From SIG710 sp045596925 (GTDB lineage: Bacteria; Bacillota; Clostridia; Oscillospirales; CAG-272): a stretch of 64,000 nucleotides of DNA. Position numbers and translations under genes: made by a program. This document shows positions 17,938-24,945 of this stretch, one piece after another; positions within the stretch are counted from its first letter, which is position 1; every line of letters starts with the position of its first letter. Location of the stretch: NCBI GenBank assembly GCA_045596925.1, contig JAZODH010000058.1:1-64000 (forward strand). The letters are read 5' to 3'. Under the pieces are notes generated by a model. It did no database searches. It was given only the letters and a program-made list of their open reading frames with translations, and had not been told where the DNA came from.

Positions 17938-17950
17938 TACGCCATACTAT

Positions 17951-17964
17951 TTCGGTTTACCGAA
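17951..17964. promoter_or_regulatory. Palindromic operator between two facing promoters
   Basis: TTCGGT-TT-ACCGAA, perfect 6-bp arms with a 2-base spacer. It lies just downstream of both predicted start points (near 17944 and 17980), so a bound protein would block both promoters. The XRE-S24 repressor next door is the obvious candidate. Related CGG-n-TTT stretches at 17918-17927 and 17968-17977 may be weaker half sites. Confidence 0.6.
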
Positions 17965-17986
17965 CTATTACGGGTTTCATAATCAC

Positions 17987-18015
17987 ATTATAACCCCATT
18001 TATCGAATTTGTCAA
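17987..18015 (-). promoter_or_regulatory. Leftward sigma-A promoter of the repressor operon
   Basis: On the minus strand TTGACA (18015-18010), 17 bases, TATAAT (17992-17987): perfect consensus. It would give a leader of about 135 bases before the repressor ATG, and its first transcribed bases overlap the opposing transcript. Confidence 0.9.
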
Positions 18016-18057
18016 GTAATATCAAAAAACACGAAAAAGAAAGGTAAATGACAAAAA

Positions 18058-18321
18058 ATGTGCAAATTCTGTAAGCAGGTACATTGCCCCGAGAACTGCC
18101 CAAGCTACGGGCTTTTGCCACCCGATTATTCGAACAGACCCCGACGTTTTTGCAGAATTTGTCTGGGGCTTATCCCCTCGGGCGACGTGGCGTACAGATT
18201 TGGAAAAAAGTTTGTTTGCTTTAACTGCACCGAAGAAATGGACGTTCCCGATCTAATGCGGATTTGCGAAATCGAGAACCGCCGCGAGCTTATCTCAATC
18301 TTGGGATTCAGCGCCGACTGA
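18058..18321 (+). CDS. Small zinc-ribbon-like protein of unknown function
   Basis: 87 aa, not recognised as a named family. Cysteines fall in pairs: C2-x2-C5 with C10 and C14, then C32-x2-C35 and C54-x2-C57, the last four spaced like a zinc ribbon. AAAGG lies 13 bases before the ATG. A nearer ATG at 18048 opens only an 8-codon frame and could be a leader peptide. The gene is first behind the operator-controlled rightward promoter, followed after 11 bases by a phage-activator-like gene. A role as DNA-binding or accessory regulator is inference. Confidence 0.65.
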   Translation: MCKFCKQVHCPENCPSYGLLPPDYSNRPRRFCRICLGLIPSGDVAYRFGKKFVCFNCTEEMDVPDLMRICEIENRRELISILGFSAD

Positions 18322-18332
18322 GGAGGATCTTT

Positions 18333-18731
18333 ATGCCAAAGACCAATACCGGCAAGTACGCCGACGTGAAAAATTTTCTCGAAAGCTACCTTATAAATAA
18401 AAAAATGATCGAGATGCTGGCATACGAGCGGGAATATTTCGGAGCACAAAGTCAGGGAGACGGTTTTCTCATGCTCCCGGGCGGCGACGAGGTGATCTTA
18501 CGCTCGAAAATGTTCAACGTGCGAAAATTTATAACCACCCTTGACAACAACAACTGCAAATTACTTCTATATTACCACTACATACGCGGAAACTCGGTCG
18601 AAAAATGCGCCGAGCTGTTGGGGATCAGCCGCACAAGCGGATTTCGTCTGAAACGCCGCGCGCTTGAGCTGGCGGCGGACAAATATTATGCTCTGTTCGA
18701 TCCCGACGGAAAGCCTGTTTCTTCTTTTTGA
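18333..18731 (+). CDS. Phage-activator-like protein with sigma-region-4-type HTH
   Basis: 132 aa, ATG at 18333 preceded by GAGGAGG. The C-terminal half carries a helix-turn-helix (about 86-112; NSVEKCAELLGISRTSGFRLKRRAL) preceded by a helix ending LLLYYHYI, the arrangement of sigma-70 region 4 and of phage ArpU/RinA-type late activators. Region 2 is absent, so it is unlikely to be a complete sigma factor. It is the last gene of the two-gene unit controlled by the promoter at 17909. Target genes are unknown. Confidence 0.6.
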   Translation: MPKTNTGKYADVKNFLESYLINKKMIEMLAYEREYFGAQSQGDGFLMLPGGDEVILRSKMFNVRKFITTLDNNNCKLLLYYHYIRGNSVEKCAELLGISRTSGFRLKRRALELAADKYYALFDPDGKPVSSF

Positions 18732-18762
18732 TAAATTTTTATTGTTTTTCGATAAAAAACCA

Positions 18763-18791
18763 TTGACAAACGAGTTTTTATGTGGTAAAAT
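18763..18791 (+). promoter_or_regulatory. Sigma-A promoter of the DUF2975 module
   Basis: TTGACA (18763-18768), 17 bases, TAAAAT (18786-18791), 42 bases before the ATG at 18833. Confidence 0.8.
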
Positions 18792-18832
18792 GCAGTCACA
18801 GTCAAATTTTACCCGAAAAGGAAGAAACGAAA

Positions 18833-19306
18833 ATGAAAGACCAAACGAACAAAATACCTTTCGCCACCGTCATAGCCATGGCAATGACGATCCTGACCGC
18901 ACTGCTGGTCGTGGCAATGACTATTTTTCTGCCCGCAATTCTCGATTTCTATCTTGAATACGTCAGCGGCGGGAACGCAAGCTATATCAGCACTCACAAA
19001 ACCCCCGTCCTTATCCTGCTCTACGCGGCGCTCATTCCCGTTTACGCGGCGGTATCGGGACTGTTCCTTCTTCTCTCAAACGTTCATCGCGACCTGATCT
19101 TCACCCGCTCGTCGGTCCGTCTTATCAGCCTGCTTTCGGCTTGCTGTTACGCAGAGTCGGTGATATGCGCCGTCCTTTCCCACTATTTCATTCTGGGTGC
19201 TGTGCTCTGCTTTGCGGCGCTTCTTCTCGGAACTCTTATGCTGGTAGTCCGCTCGGTAATCGCGCAGGCTGCCGAGATAAAAGCGGAAAACGATTTTACC
19301 GTGTGA
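18833..19306 (+). CDS. DUF2975 (YoaS-like) membrane protein
   Basis: 157 aa from the ATG at 18833, which has AAAGGAAG upstream; an earlier ATG in frame lies within the promoter and is rejected. Four hydrophobic helices are visible (about 10-35, 55-78, 90-112, 117-138), as in YoaS/DUF2975 proteins, which are regularly paired with a small XRE regulator. The paired regulator follows after 9 bases. Function in the family is unknown. Confidence 0.75.
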   Translation: MKDQTNKIPFATVIAMAMTILTALLVVAMTIFLPAILDFYLEYVSGGNASYISTHKTPVLILLYAALIPVYAAVSGLFLLLSNVHRDLIFTRSSVRLISLLSACCYAESVICAVLSHYFILGAVLCFAALLLGTLMLVVRSVIAQAAEIKAENDFTV

Positions 19307-19315
19307 GGTGGCATC

Positions 19316-19537
19316 ATGATAATAGTTAATCTTGACGTTATGATGGCAAAGCGGAAGATCTCCCTGGGCGAGCTTGCGGACAGGGTAGGAATCACCCCCG
19401 CAAACCTGTCTATTCTGAAAACAGGAAAGGCCAAGGCCGTCCGCTTTTCCACCCTTGATAAGATCTGCAGGATCCTTGACTGTCAGCCTGCGGATATTCT
19501 CGAATACGAATACTCCGAAAACGAAATGGAGGATTGA
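19316..19537 (+). CDS. Small XRE regulator (YozG-like)
   Basis: 73 aa, nearly all helix-turn-helix (about 13-66; SLGELADRVGITPANLSILK, then FSTLDKICRILDCQPADILEYE). This matches YozG-type Cro/CI proteins encoded beside DUF2975 genes. GAGGTGG precedes the ATG. It lies between two membrane-protein genes and probably regulates this operon; no operator could be assigned. Confidence 0.82.
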   Translation: MIIVNLDVMMAKRKISLGELADRVGITPANLSILKTGKAKAVRFSTLDKICRILDCQPADILEYEYSENEMED

Positions 19538-19539
19538 AT

Positions 19540-21081
19540 ATGGATAACAGCTTTGCTCCTCAGCCAACTCCCGTCACCCGCACCGAGTACGGCAAGACCG
19601 ACGTGTCTTTTGCGTGGATCTCGATACTGCTGGGCTATCTTATGGTGCTGGCGTGGCCCGGTGCGCAGTACCCGCTGGGAATGTTTCTTTTCACCGCGCT
19701 CTGCTACGGCGTCACCTTCTATTACGTCAAAAAGCAAAACGGCAATCTGCGCGGCGCGCGTTTATCTCTGCCCGTCAGCGCGCTCGTGCTCAATTTCGGG
19801 CTTCTCATAAATTCAAACCACACAGTCTTACGTTCGGTAGTAGCATACAGCTTTTTCGCTTACGTTTTGTGGGTCTACACCGCCTTTGACGGCGAAAAGG
19901 AGCGTTCCCCCTTTGACGCATACCTTGTGCCGGGGCTGGGCAAAGCCCTGACGGTGCTTCCCTTTGGCTCCTTTTTCTCTGTTTTTGAGAGCAGCAGTCA
20001 GATAAAAAGCACAACGGGAAAGCAGATAACAAAAACTCTGCTTCGCATCGTTCTCGGTCTTGCCATCGCTGTGATCCCCACGATAATCATCATGCTTCTC
20101 CTGTCATTTGACGAGGGCTTTTCTCGAATAGTAGACAGGATTTTTGACTTCGACCTGTCGGGAATTTTCCGCCACATCGGAAAATTCATTTTGGGAATCC
20201 CCGTTGCCATGTACCTTTTCGGACTTCTTTATTCCGCGTCCTCGGGCAGATACGGCCGCGGGATCAACCGCGAAAAATGCGACAATGCAGCAAAAAAGGT
20301 CAGATTCACGCCCGTAGCTATGGTCTGCGCCGCTCTGACCCCCATTATCTGCCTTTACGGTATATTCTTCTTTGCCCAGCTTGAATATTTTATTTCCGCG
20401 TTTTCGGGCACTCTTCCCCCGCACTTCACCTACGCTCAATACGCCCGTGAGGGCTTCTTCCAGCTTTGCATCGTTTCGGTACTGAATCTCATAATGCTGG
20501 CGTGCGCCTACCTTTTCTGCCGCCGACGGGACAAAGCACCCTTGATCTTAAAGATCTACTGCACCGTTCTCTCCGCGCTGACACTGGTACTCATCACAAC
20601 TGCACTTTCCAAGATGATAATGTACATCGACACCTACGGGCTGACCGTCCGCCGCGTGCTTGCAAGCTGGTTTATCATTCTCATTGCCGCCGTTTTTATC
20701 TGCATCGTGGTTGCCATATTCGTAAAAAGCTTCAACCTGACAAAATCTTTGTTCTTCGTTTTCCTCGTGCTTTTTGCCCTGCTGGTTTTCTGCAACGTGG
20801 ACGGAATGTGCTATTCCTACAACGCCAACCGTTGCATTGAGGGAACTCTTGACATCTCGGCGTTCGAGGGTCCCGAATACAGATACGGCATCCACATAGA
20901 TGAGTTTGCCGTCACCGCCCTTGACAAGATCGCCCGTGAGACTCCCGACTCAAAAAGCGGTGTCTGGGCAAAGAATCAGCTTCAGGCTGTGGCAAACCAC
21001 GATCCTTACCTCGAAGACGGCTTCTTTTCGCAAAATCTACCTCGGATTTTACGTGAACACGTGCTGAATAAGTATAGATAG
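19540..21081 (+). CDS. DUF4173-type polytopic membrane protein
   Basis: 513 aa from the ATG at 19540, 7 bases after GGAGG; a TTG at 19534 is less likely. About eleven hydrophobic helices fill residues 20-430, and a soluble tail of about 90 residues follows. The layout and conserved segments (FDGEKERSPFDAY, RRRDKAPLILKIYC) suggest the DUF4153/DUF4173 family, often found with YoaS/YozG pairs. No catalytic motif is visible. Function unknown. Confidence 0.65.
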   Translation: MDNSFAPQPTPVTRTEYGKTDVSFAWISILLGYLMVLAWPGAQYPLGMFLFTALCYGVTFYYVKKQNGNLRGARLSLPVSALVLNFGLLINSNHTVLRSVVAYSFFAYVLWVYTAFDGEKERSPFDAYLVPGLGKALTVLPFGSFFSVFESSSQIKSTTGKQITKTLLRIVLGLAIAVIPTIIIMLLLSFDEGFSRIVDRIFDFDLSGIFRHIGKFILGIPVAMYLFGLLYSASSGRYGRGINREKCDNAAKKVRFTPVAMVCAALTPIICLYGIFFFAQLEYFISAFSGTLPPHFTYAQYAREGFFQLCIVSVLNLIMLACAYLFCRRRDKAPLILKIYCTVLSALTLVLITTALSKMIMYIDTYGLTVRRVLASWFIILIAAVFICIVVAIFVKSFNLTKSLFFVFLVLFALLVFCNVDGMCYSYNANRCIEGTLDISAFEGPEYRYGIHIDEFAVTALDKIARETPDSKSGVWAKNQLQAVANHDPYLEDGFFSQNLPRILREHVLNKYR

Positions 21082-21091
21082 GAGCAAAATT

Positions 21092-21370
21092 ATGTGTTTA
21101 TTATTCGGAATTATTTCAATTATCGCCGCAATTTTTAATGTTATATGGACTATACGACACCGTGAAGCAAAATGGTTTCGCTTTATCAGCCTGTCATTCA
21201 CGGCATTGACACTCTGTGCATATTATTCTCTGGCCAATCAATGGGTCTTAACAAATGCCGCAGATCAGTTGCTGGACGTTATGCCCACGCTGTCGTCGAT
21301 TTTATGGTTTCTTACCATTGTATCCATAGCTATCAACAGTATTTCTTTGTTTAAAAAGAATAACAAGTAA
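21092..21370 (+). CDS. Small three-helix membrane protein
   Basis: 92 aa with three hydrophobic helices (about 3-20, 31-48, 65-83) and a basic C-terminus (FKKNNK). AGGAG lies 7 bases before the ATG. It is AT-richer than its neighbours. It ends the module in front of a strong terminator. No family function recognised. Confidence 0.65.
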   Translation: MCLLFGIISIIAAIFNVIWTIRHREAKWFRFISLSFTALTLCAYYSLANQWVLTNAADQLLDVMPTLSSILWFLTIVSIAINSISLFKKNNK

Positions 21371-21389
21371 ATTCATGTTCGTCAAATAG

Positions 21390-21428
21390 TAAGAACCCGA
21401 CAGGACTTAAAAATCTGTCGGGTTCTTA
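21390..21428. terminator. Bidirectional terminator
   Basis: 14-bp perfect stem (TAAGAACCCGACAG at 21390-21403 with 21415-21428) and an 11-base loop. It lies between the small membrane protein gene and the convergent ttcA-like gene. The T tract is short. Confidence 0.75.
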
Positions 21429-21462
21429 TCATTCTTATGAGAAGCTGCCTTTACACCGTTTT

Positions 21463-22227
21463 TTATTCCGTTTCCTCTGAATAGGCTTTTATACCGCCGA
21501 GCCTGCCGGCTTCCTTGAAGCCGTCGATACCCGCCCTCTGCATAGCTCCGAAAATACGGTAACGCAAGCCCTTGTGCTTTCTGTCAAGCTCGGACAGGAG
21601 CTTGTTCATCTCCTCACGCTGGGTGTTTCCGTCCGCGGGACATGGAGATTCAATGACGGGCAACTCGTTCCTCGACGCAAAATATTTTACGTCCTTTTCG
21701 GGCATATAGACCATGGGACGGATAAGATTCAGCCCGATCCTCGAAAGATATGAAACGGGCGAAAAGCACCCGATCCTGCCCTCAAAGAAAAGATTGAGCA
21801 TAAAGGTGTCCACCGCGTCGTCAAAGTGGTGTCCGAGAGCCACAGAGGTACAGCCCAGCTCTTTTGCCGCCGTATGAAGTGCGCCGCGGCGCATTTTAGC
21901 ACACAGAGAACAGGGGCTTGTCTCTTTTCTCACGTCAAAAACGATCTTTGCTATCTGCGACTTCACGATATGGTATTCCACCTCAAGCTCATCGCAAAAC
22001 TTTTGGATAGGCGAAAAGTCCACGCCTTCAAAGCCCATGTCGATGGTAATGGCGATAAGCTCGAATTTCTTGGGATAAAACCGTCTCAATTCCGCCATTC
22101 CCGCCAAAAGGGTAAGAGAATCCTTGCCTGCGGAAACGCCCACGGCGATCTTGTCGCCCTCTTGTATCATTTCGTAATCGTCAACTCCTCGGCGTATAAA
22201 GCTCAGGAGCCTTTTTGTTTCGTTCAT
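21463..22227 (-). CDS. TtcA-like tRNA thiolation enzyme
   Basis: 254 aa adenine-nucleotide alpha-hydrolase of the TtcA/TilS group. The PP-loop is SAGKDS (32-37) in place of the usual SGGKDS. The three cysteines that hold the [4Fe-4S] cluster in TtcA are here as C106-x2-C109 (CSLC) and C196 (SPCPADG). TtcA makes 2-thiocytidine at tRNA position 32. It is encoded 25 bases after the trmN-like gene, so two tRNA-modification genes share an operon. The exact tRNA target in Firmicutes homologues is less certain. Confidence 0.82.
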   Translation of the reverse strand: MNETKRLLSFIRRGVDDYEMIQEGDKIAVGVSAGKDSLTLLAGMAELRRFYPKKFELIAITIDMGFEGVDFSPIQKFCDELEVEYHIVKSQIAKIVFDVRKETSPCSLCAKMRRGALHTAAKELGCTSVALGHHFDDAVDTFMLNLFFEGRIGCFSPVSYLSRIGLNLIRPMVYMPEKDVKYFASRNELPVIESPCPADGNTQREEMNKLLSELDRKHKGLRYRIFGAMQRAGIDGFKEAGRLGGIKAYSEETE

Positions 22228-22252
22228 CTATTTTTTACCTCTCGGTACAATT

Positions 22253-22993
22253 TCAAAAATTACAGTTTTCGTATATCTGCCTTACCCTCTCGGTCTGATT
22301 TCCCTTTTCGTCGGTCAGGATCAGAGGCTCGGTCACACGCACTCCGGGCGCACCGCCCAGCTTTGCTTCTACAAGCACCATAGACGGCTCGCTGTCTGCT
22401 CGGGCACAGACAAAGGTCATGCGCTTCGGCTCAAGCCTTGCCCCGCGCAAAGCCGCGATAAGATCGACCAGTCTGTCGGGACGGTAAACACAATAGAACA
22501 GCCCTCCGTGCTTGAGCATTTTCGCGGCACTGCGACAAAAATCGTCAATAGTACCGCAGACCTCGTGTCGGGCGATGTATTTCTCGTCTGCCTCGTTACG
22601 CTTTCCGCTGTCGGTCTTCATGTAAGGGGGGTTTGAGAACACCACGTCCACCTCACCCTGCGTATCGGCATGGGCCAGGTCACGCACGTCGCGGCAAAGC
22701 ACCTCGATCTTATAGGAAAGACCGTTTAATTCCGCATTTCTCCCGATAATGTCCGCAAAGCTCTGCTGCACTTCAACACAAATAACCTTTTTGAATTTTT
22801 CTTTCGCCGCACAGAGAAGTGAGATTATGCCGGTGCCCGCGCCCATGTCTATGGCCACGGCATTCTTTTTCTCTCGCATAAACGCCGCCAGAAGATAAGC
22901 GTCCGTGCCAAATGTCAGCCCCTCACGGTGCTGTATCAAACGGAGATCTTCATTTATCTCGGTAATGCACTCATTTTCACGCAGAACAGGCAT
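22253..22993 (-). CDS. TrmN6/YabB-like tRNA or nucleic-acid adenine methyltransferase
   Basis: 246 aa from the ATG at 22993, supported by AAGGGAG; the frame is open 46 codons farther upstream but that part is not conserved-looking. Class I SAM-dependent fold: DMGAGTGI (49-56) binds SAM and NPPY (121-124) is the N6-adenine methylation motif. YabB/TrmN6 modifies A37 of tRNA1(Val) in E. coli. In Bacillus yabB follows holB-yaaT-yabA, and the order here is holB-ricT-ferredoxin-this gene, which supports the identification. Confidence 0.85.
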   Translation of the reverse strand: MPVLRENECITEINEDLRLIQHREGLTFGTDAYLLAAFMREKKNAVAIDMGAGTGIISLLCAAKEKFKKVICVEVQQSFADIIGRNAELNGLSYKIEVLCRDVRDLAHADTQGEVDVVFSNPPYMKTDSGKRNEADEKYIARHEVCGTIDDFCRSAAKMLKHGGLFYCVYRPDRLVDLIAALRGARLEPKRMTFVCARADSEPSMVLVEAKLGGAPGVRVTEPLILTDEKGNQTERVRQIYENCNF

Positions 22994-23084
22994 AAGAAAC
23001 TCCCTTCCTTTACACAACAGGGCTGTTGTGCTTTGGCACAACAGCCCGTGTGAGTCGATATATCCGACTGATGATGTAACTGAA

Positions 23085-23258
23085 TTATTCAGCCTTGGGT
23101 GCGCCAACAGGGCAGTTGCCTTCGCATGCACCGCAGTCGATGCACTTCTCAGGATCGATTACGAACTTGCCGTCAGCCTCGGAGATAGCGTCAACAGGGC
23201 AATCGCCTGCACATGCGCCACAACCGATGCACTCTTCTGCATTGATCTTGTAAGCCAT
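23085..23258 (-). CDS. 2[4Fe-4S] ferredoxin
   Basis: 57 aa from the ATG at 23258, placed 8 bases after GGAGG. Two complete cluster motifs CxxCxxCxxxCP: C10, C13, C16, C20 and C39, C42, C45, C49. It is the clostridial low-potential electron-carrier type, very acidic, cytoplasmic. It has its own extended -10 promoter and sits where Bacillus has yabA, between ricT and the trmN-like gene. Confidence 0.95.
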   Translation of the reverse strand: MAYKINAEECIGCGACAGDCPVDAISEADGKFVIDPEKCIDCGACEGNCPVGAPKAE

Positions 23259-23332
23259 TTCAGTGTCCTCCAATAAGTAATTTAATTATTTATGACGTTG
23301 GAGAAAAATCTCCGGACGTTCATTTCACGTCA

Positions 23333-23341
23333 ATTATACCA
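23333..23341 (-). promoter_or_regulatory. Extended -10 promoter of the ferredoxin gene
   Basis: Minus strand TG-G-TATAAT with no clear -35. The leader of about 70 bases can form short competing hairpins around GACGT and GGAGA-TTTT-TCTCC (23291-23328). Confidence 0.55.
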
Positions 23342-23455
23342 TGAAGCAAAAATGTGTGCTTGCACAGACATTTTTGCGAAGCCGTCAAGGGCGCAGCCGC
23401 ATGAAATGCGGGAGGGCAACGCCCAAGTGCTTGTGTAAACAAGCTCCTCTGCGTT
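23342..23455. other. Cluster of three hairpins between ricT and ferredoxin genes
   Basis: Three inverted repeats follow each other: GCAAAAATGT...ACATTTTTGC (23345-23376), an outer GGGCG/CGCCC enclosing CCGCAT-GAA-ATGCGG (23389-23423), and GCTTG-TGTAAA-CAAGC (about 23429-23444). No ORF covers it. It may end ricT transcription, form a small structured RNA, or be a dispersed repeat. Confidence 0.4.
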
Positions 23456-23517
23456 CATTATATCACGTTTGAAAAAAAATTCAACCGTTTTTTGCAAAAT
23501 ACCATAATTTTTTGCCC

Positions 23518-24903
23518 TTACTTGCTCCGATCGGGCTCTTCCGTGCTCTGTGCTTGAGTCTTGGGAGATTTGATCACCGTCACAAGCTTCTTGTCGTAGA
23601 ACTTGGGAGGAGCGTCCTTGTCGTTGATCTTTACCTTGACCAGACCCGCGATAGGATTGATCTCGATAACCGTACCGATACCGTCCTCGGTCTTGACCGT
23701 AGAATCAAGGGCAGGCATGAGCTTTATCTCCGCCTGGTATGCCTCGTGCTCGTAGCGCAGACAACACATGAGTCGTCCGCAGGTGCCCGAGATCTTGGTG
23801 GAGTTCAGGGAAAGATTCTGTTCCTTTGCCATCTTGATCGACACCTGCACAAAATCCGACAGGAACGTATGACAGCAGAAGGGACGTCCGCAAACGCCCA
23901 GACCGCCGATAGTCTTTGCTTCGTCGCGGATACCTATCTGACGCAGTTCGATCCTGGTACGGAATACCGACGCCAGATCCTTTACAAGCTCACGGAAGTC
24001 AACGCGTCCGTCGCTGGTAAAATAGAACAGAAGCTTTGAGCAGTCAAAAGTATATTCAACGTCCACCAGCTTCATTTCCAGCTTGTGATCCGCTATCTTC
24101 TTCATGCAGATGGTGAAAGCCTCTTCCTCTTTTTTGGTGTTCTCGGCATGCTTTTGATCATCTTCCTTCGTGGCCGCGCGTACCACCTGGCGCAGAGGAG
24201 GAACTATCTCGCTCTCGTCCACCTGGGTGTTACCCACCACAACGTAGCCGTATTCAAGACCTCTTGCGGTCTCCACCACCGCGTGGTCGCCGTTTTTGAG
24301 GGTTATCTCACCCGGCGCAAAATAATAGACCTTGCCCGCGCCGCGGAATCTGATGCCCACCACGTCAACGGGGTGCTCGGGGGGCTTCTTTTCGTAGGTG
24401 ATAGGCTCGGGAAGCTCAGCCGGCTCAATGTCGTCCTCAACAGGCTCGGGATCGTAATCCGAACCGATGGTCAAAGAGTAATTGGTATATCCAAGCTCGT
24501 TTTCTGCCGTGGAAATATCGTTTTCTTCGGTCTTAACGGGCTTTTCTTCTCTGTTCTGTCTGTCGGGACGTCTGTCAGAACGATGACGGTTTCTTCTGTT
24601 GCGGTTATTTCTGTTGTTTCTGCCGTTTCTTTGTCCGTCTCCACCCTCACGACCTTGCTTGTTCTCGCCGTTGCGGGGAGCTTCCGCCTCGTTTTTCTGA
24701 GGTGCGTCCTTTTTGGAAGCAGATGCATCAGCCATAAAGGAAAAGGCGTCGTCTGCCGAGCGAGTCTTTATACCGCCCTGATCTCCCTCGTTGTTTCTGT
24801 TCTGATTTTTATGGGGCTTTTTGCCGTAAAAGGGCCTGCCGTGTCTCTTGTTGCGGGGTCTGTTTTCCCCTTCGGCTCCTTTGGGCTTATTTTCATTATC
24901 CAT
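23518..24903 (-). CDS. ricT: RicT/YaaT-like PSP1-domain protein with long basic N-terminal extension
   Basis: 461 aa from the ATG at 24903 (GGAAAGGA upstream); a GTG at 24942 lacks a ribosome site. Residues from about 165 match RicT (YaaT), including the cysteine segments CGVCGRPFCC (near 334-343) and CGRLMCC (near 373-379), which bind [4Fe-4S] clusters with RicA and RicF in Bacillus. That complex supports RNase Y-dependent mRNA processing and development. The first 150 residues are low-complexity and rich in N, R, K, E, likely disordered and nucleic-acid binding; this extension is not in Bacillus RicT. It follows holB, as in Bacillus. Confidence 0.88.
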   Translation of the reverse strand: MDNENKPKGAEGENRPRNKRHGRPFYGKKPHKNQNRNNEGDQGGIKTRSADDAFSFMADASASKKDAPQKNEAEAPRNGENKQGREGGDGQRNGRNNRNNRNRRNRHRSDRRPDRQNREEKPVKTEENDISTAENELGYTNYSLTIGSDYDPEPVEDDIEPAELPEPITYEKKPPEHPVDVVGIRFRGAGKVYYFAPGEITLKNGDHAVVETARGLEYGYVVVGNTQVDESEIVPPLRQVVRAATKEDDQKHAENTKKEEEAFTICMKKIADHKLEMKLVDVEYTFDCSKLLFYFTSDGRVDFRELVKDLASVFRTRIELRQIGIRDEAKTIGGLGVCGRPFCCHTFLSDFVQVSIKMAKEQNLSLNSTKISGTCGRLMCCLRYEHEAYQAEIKLMPALDSTVKTEDGIGTVIEINPIAGLVKVKINDKDAPPKFYDKKLVTVIKSPKTQAQSTEEPDRSK

Positions 24904-24945
24904 ATTTGCTTTTTTATCCTTTCCGCGGCGGTCTTTTCCCACCGT

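Noticed and set aside
18048..18074. Eight-codon frame before the zinc-ribbon gene
   Set aside because: It is closer to the ribosome site than the real start but has no special codon content; kept only as a remark.
17210..18731. An intact prophage
   Set aside because: Only regulatory-type genes are present; no integrase, terminase, capsid, tail or lysis gene and no attachment repeats were seen.
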